This document shows, piece after piece, positions 60,873 through 64,000 of a DNA stretch of 64,000 bases. The DNA is from Setaria digitata (taxonomy: Eukaryota; Nematoda; Chromadorea; Rhabditida; Setariidae): positions 27,434 to 91,433 of the forward strand of contig RCAB01000253.1 of the NCBI GenBank assembly GCA_003640385.1. The letters run 5' to 3'. The notes beneath the pieces were generated by a model. That model saw only the letters and a program-made list of their open reading frames with translations. It was not told the origin of the DNA and did not search any database. Made by a program: the position numbers and the translations under genes. Each line of letters begins with the position of its first letter. Within the stretch, counting starts at the first letter, position 1.

Positions 60873-62749
60873 TTTAAATTAATCAGTAAGTTTTCGAAAA
60901 TGAGGCACATATTAAAAAGGAAAATACACACCGCTTTTCTAATTCACAAATTTCAAGAAATACTGTTTTTCGTGTATTTGAAGAAATAAATATTTAATTC
61001 AATTTGTTTCCAAACTATGCTTAAACCATACTAAATTAATTATCGTAATTCATACATCATTTAATGTGCCACAGTAGACGTTTGCTTTTCCAAGCTTTGA
61101 AAGTGATGTATTTGATTATAAATCTGAAGTTGCTATAGAATAAAGTAATGGAAAAGAAATAGAGTTAAAATTTATGACTAAGAGTAAATAATCACAGGCA
61201 AGAAGTAGAAGTGAAAGTTAGCTGAGGTGGTGCAACAAAAAGAAGGAAATTGCAAATTTCTGCTTATAAGATTTCAGAAGAAAAATTTAAATATAAAACT
61301 TTAAACAAAATGAATAAATCATTAGTTTTAATGGACCCACACACATGACTAATGCTTAATCATTTCAAATGATCAGTAAGCTTAATAGTTATCAAGCATT
61401 CTATATAGTCAATTCCAATAAAAAGGAAACATCATGAGAAATTAAACAAAAAAATGGAGGGGGAAATTCAATTCATTTTAATCTCTTCATTTAAAAAAGA
61501 TTTTTTTTGAAGCATTGGAACATTTTAACTGTTTCTTTTGATACAATTTTATATGTTTTTAAGCATGAATATGAGGGACACAAGAGCGGCATAGGAGAAT
61601 ATAACATACATGATTCATATAGGATCTTCAAGAGCAAAGGTGGGAAATTATCACTCCAATTCAATTTAATTAACTAATTAATCAGACAGCAAATGATTGA
61701 GAGCATTTTTAATGAACATCAAAATAGTTAATTTTTACAATCTTCGAAACAAACCAAACAACGCCGTTTTTATTTCGGGTAAAAAAGAAAAAAAAAAAAA
61801 AAAATTGTTGATTGGACATTTTAGATAAATGGAAGTTTATGAAAGAGAAATGATGCGAATATAGCCTATCAACTCAATCCATTGCATTCGTTGCTATGGA
61901 CTTCAGTTTTTATAGTTGTAATTATAACCATCACTATAATTAACTGAAAAAATATCTCTTCTTCCTTCTTCCTCGCTCCCTTCCTCATGGAAATTTTAAT
62001 GAAACCAAAAAAAAAAAAGAAAATGAAGCAGATATGTAAGAATGAAGAATAAAAATTATTTGAAATAAAAAGTTCTCAAAAACAAAAAAAAAAAAAATGT
62101 TTACAATTCTCATGTTCTTAGAGCAAATTACTTTCTAAATTTTCTTTTAAAATTTCTATGTAGAGTCAAATTCTACTCTTAAACAGTTCAAAGTCAATTC
62201 TCAATGATGAATTGTTGTCAGACAAATTATCAAACACTTTCAGTGAAATAATTACCAGTTAAGAAATCTAGATGCCTCATTTCTGTTGCTATTAGAAATT
62301 CACCTTCATTATCTCTGCAACGATGCGTAAACGGAATGTGCATGATCGGCTCGAGCACTGGGATACTGGTTCGACTGGTGATCACGTTGATGGTACTCTC
62401 GAGTAAGACGAAACCATCCAGTATTATCTATCTTGTTAACAATCGCACTAGTGCTACATTTTGGGATCTATTTGTTTGCACCACTTTACAGCCGAATTAT
62501 TATCAAGCAGTATTATTATCAATCGAAAAATAATACTGATTGATCATCAATCGAATTATTATCAATTATTACCACCAATTATTATGAATTATTATCACTA
62601 TTCCTTCTAATGTGACAATATGTTGCACTAATCATAGTATGAAGGGCTGACAATTATTCCCAACCATCTAATCATTTAGGTTTGCACTTGGAGTATGCCA
62701 AATGCCGAGGAATAGCTAAAACGCTGAAAGTGGTGCTAATATGAAATTT

Positions 62750-63535
62750 TTTCTTTCATTTCCTTTTTATTTTTTTACTATTTTATACATTTTAATGCAT
62801 TTTCCGCACTTCCTTTCCATTCTTTTCATTTAAATTTTTTCACTGTTCCATTTTTCATTTCTAGTCTTTTTCGTTTTATCATTAAATTTTTTTCGTTTTC
62901 TTCACTTTTTTTTTTTCATTTTCTACCACTTTTCTACACTCTTTTTTGCATTTTTTCTCATTTTTTTTGCAATTTTTTTTTTTTCATTTTGCCAGTTTCA
63001 TTTCTATGTTTTTAATCAATTTTTCTTACACAAAATTTTTTAAAATTTTTTTTTATTTTTTATTCAGTTTTTTTAAACATTTTTTTATTTTTATCAATTT
63101 TTCTCATATTGTTCACTTATACTTTTTTTTTCTCAATTTCGACCAGCAAGTACTTTTACCTTGTATTTTCAAAACGTTTTTTTTTTTCAAATTTTATACA
63201 GTTTTTTTTATTTTTTATTGTCTTTTTTGCATTTTTTCTTTTTTTTCGCGATTTTTTAATTTTTTTTTTTCGCCAGTTTTATTTCTATGATATTAATCAA
63301 TTATTTCTACACAAAATTTTTTAAAATTTTTTTTTTATTTTTTATTTAATTTTTTTGAATATTTTTTAAATTTTAATCAATTTTTTTGCTTTTATCTACA
63401 TTTTTTTCATTCTGTTTACTTATAGCTTTTCTTCCACTTTATTATTATTTTTTTCATATTTTTCCTTTTTTCCCACCTTTCATTCTACATCATTTTCATA
63501 CTTTTTTCACATTTTTTCTATTTTAATTTTTACTC
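62750..63535. repeat. Extreme T-rich tract with a diverged 281-bp tandem repeat
   Basis: Almost 800 bases of T-runs broken by short CATT, ACTT and TTTC words. Landmarks recur 281 bases apart: GCCAGTTT at 62991 and 63272, and ACACAAAATTTTTTAAAA at 63028 and 63309. So roughly 62946-63226 and 63227-63507 are two diverged copies of one unit. Frames of Phe and Leu found here are not genes. Confidence 0.75.
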
Positions 63536-63599
63536 ACAAATGTTTCGCCTCCAAAATGTCAAGAATATGCTTTAATTTTTGCAAATGAGACATTTCCTT

Positions 63600-63864
63600 C
63601 ACATTACAACATCGATATCGCTCGAAAATTGAGATATTTCGGCCAAAAATGGCGAAATTCCGCTGAATTTCATGCAGTTAGCGCATTCAGGCCATTACAA
63701 CGTCGAAATTACTCGGAATTCGTAAAATTTCATCTCATATATATAAGAATACTCTACAATTCAAACAATTATCAGATAATATTCACGCTGCAACCTCGAA
63801 ATCGGTAGAAAATTGAAGTATTTCAGCCAAAAATGGCGAGATTTCGCTGAATTTGATGCAATAT
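63600..63864. repeat. Diverged tandem repeat with period about 184 bp
   Basis: A block around 63605-63676 (core GCCAAAAATGGCGA) recurs at about 63789-63860 with scattered substitutions. A partial copy of its first part (ACAACGTCGAAATTACT) lies near 63697. The repeat may continue beyond the window. Confidence 0.7.
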
Positions 63865-64000
63865 TAATCATTGAATCAGCCTCTCTAAAGGTGGTCAAAG
63901 ATGTAATCGAATGATTTCAGAGAAAGCTTAAAAATTTACAAAGTTCACGATATTTGTATCTCGTGTGTGGCTGCTATAGTTTCATAGCGCTTGTGCTATA

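Larger units (their letters stand above)
60676..62750. other. Upstream region of tax-2, no gene seen
   Basis: AT-rich DNA with A-runs near 61790, 62005 and 62080. It presumably holds the tax-2 promoter. Small frames such as 62336-62533 show no features. Confidence 0.5.

Noticed and set aside
62946..63324. Phe-rich frames of 114 and 71 codons
   Set aside because: Produced by the T-rich tandem repeat. Composition is dictated by TTT and no protein-like pattern exists.
1..64000. tRNA, rRNA, SL-RNA genes, CRISPR arrays and intact transposons
   Set aside because: I looked for the typical conserved words (for example GGTTCGAATCC-type T-arms, the nematode spliced leader, terminal inverted repeats, regularly spaced repeats) and saw none. 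A covariance-model scan would be needed to exclude small RNAs.

Overview
This window is AT-rich eukaryotic DNA from a nematode, most likely a filarial (Onchocercidae-like) species. The evidence is many short exons, introns running from GT (twice GC) to a TTTTCAG-type acceptor, acceptor-like TTTTCAG sites a few bases upstream of several start codons (as expected for spliced-leader trans-splicing), and nematode gene families: an ACC-type Cys-loop chloride channel, TAX-2 and CDT-1. The filarial assignment is inference. I built the exon models by hand, checking splice sites and reading-frame phase at each junction.

Layout. 118-4326 (-): Ariadne-1 RBR ubiquitin ligase, complete, 505 aa. 5299-6672 (+): GPN2-type GPN-loop GTPase, 275 aa, head to head with Ariadne-1. 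6673-12439: mostly non-coding. 12440-17409 (+): three exons of an unrecognised Ser/Thr-rich protein with an unresolved 5' end. 17410-19805: non-coding, with an E2F-like site. 19806-24387 (+): CDT1 replication-licensing factor, 12 exons, 657 aa. 28005-45241 (+): a 16-exon, 754-aa protein with an N-terminal B-box-like zinc finger, a helical middle and an NHL-like C-terminal propeller. Its 11.5-kb first intron holds, on the opposite strand, a complete 10-exon ACC-like ligand-gated chloride channel (28945-33378, 461 aa). 45242-51813: mostly non-coding. 51814-54935 (+): seven exons of an unrecognised basic, Gln-rich protein, 5' end not found. 55956-60675 (-): TAX-2-like cyclic-nucleotide-gated channel beta subunit, 14 exons, 681 aa. 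60676-64000: non-coding, ending in extreme T-rich DNA and diverged tandem repeats.

The genes do not form a pathway. They include housekeeping functions (ubiquitin ligation, RNA polymerase assembly, replication licensing) and two ion channels of the nervous system. I found no CRISPR array, rRNA, tRNA or intact transposon. The most notable points are the nested antisense channel gene, two GC-AG introns, an intron flanked by copies of the same 9-mer, a short copy of coding DNA inside an intronic microsatellite, two single-N positions flanked by duplicated sequence (probable assembly scars), and two unrecognised proteins with unresolved 5' ends. I did not find a clear new multi-gene system.
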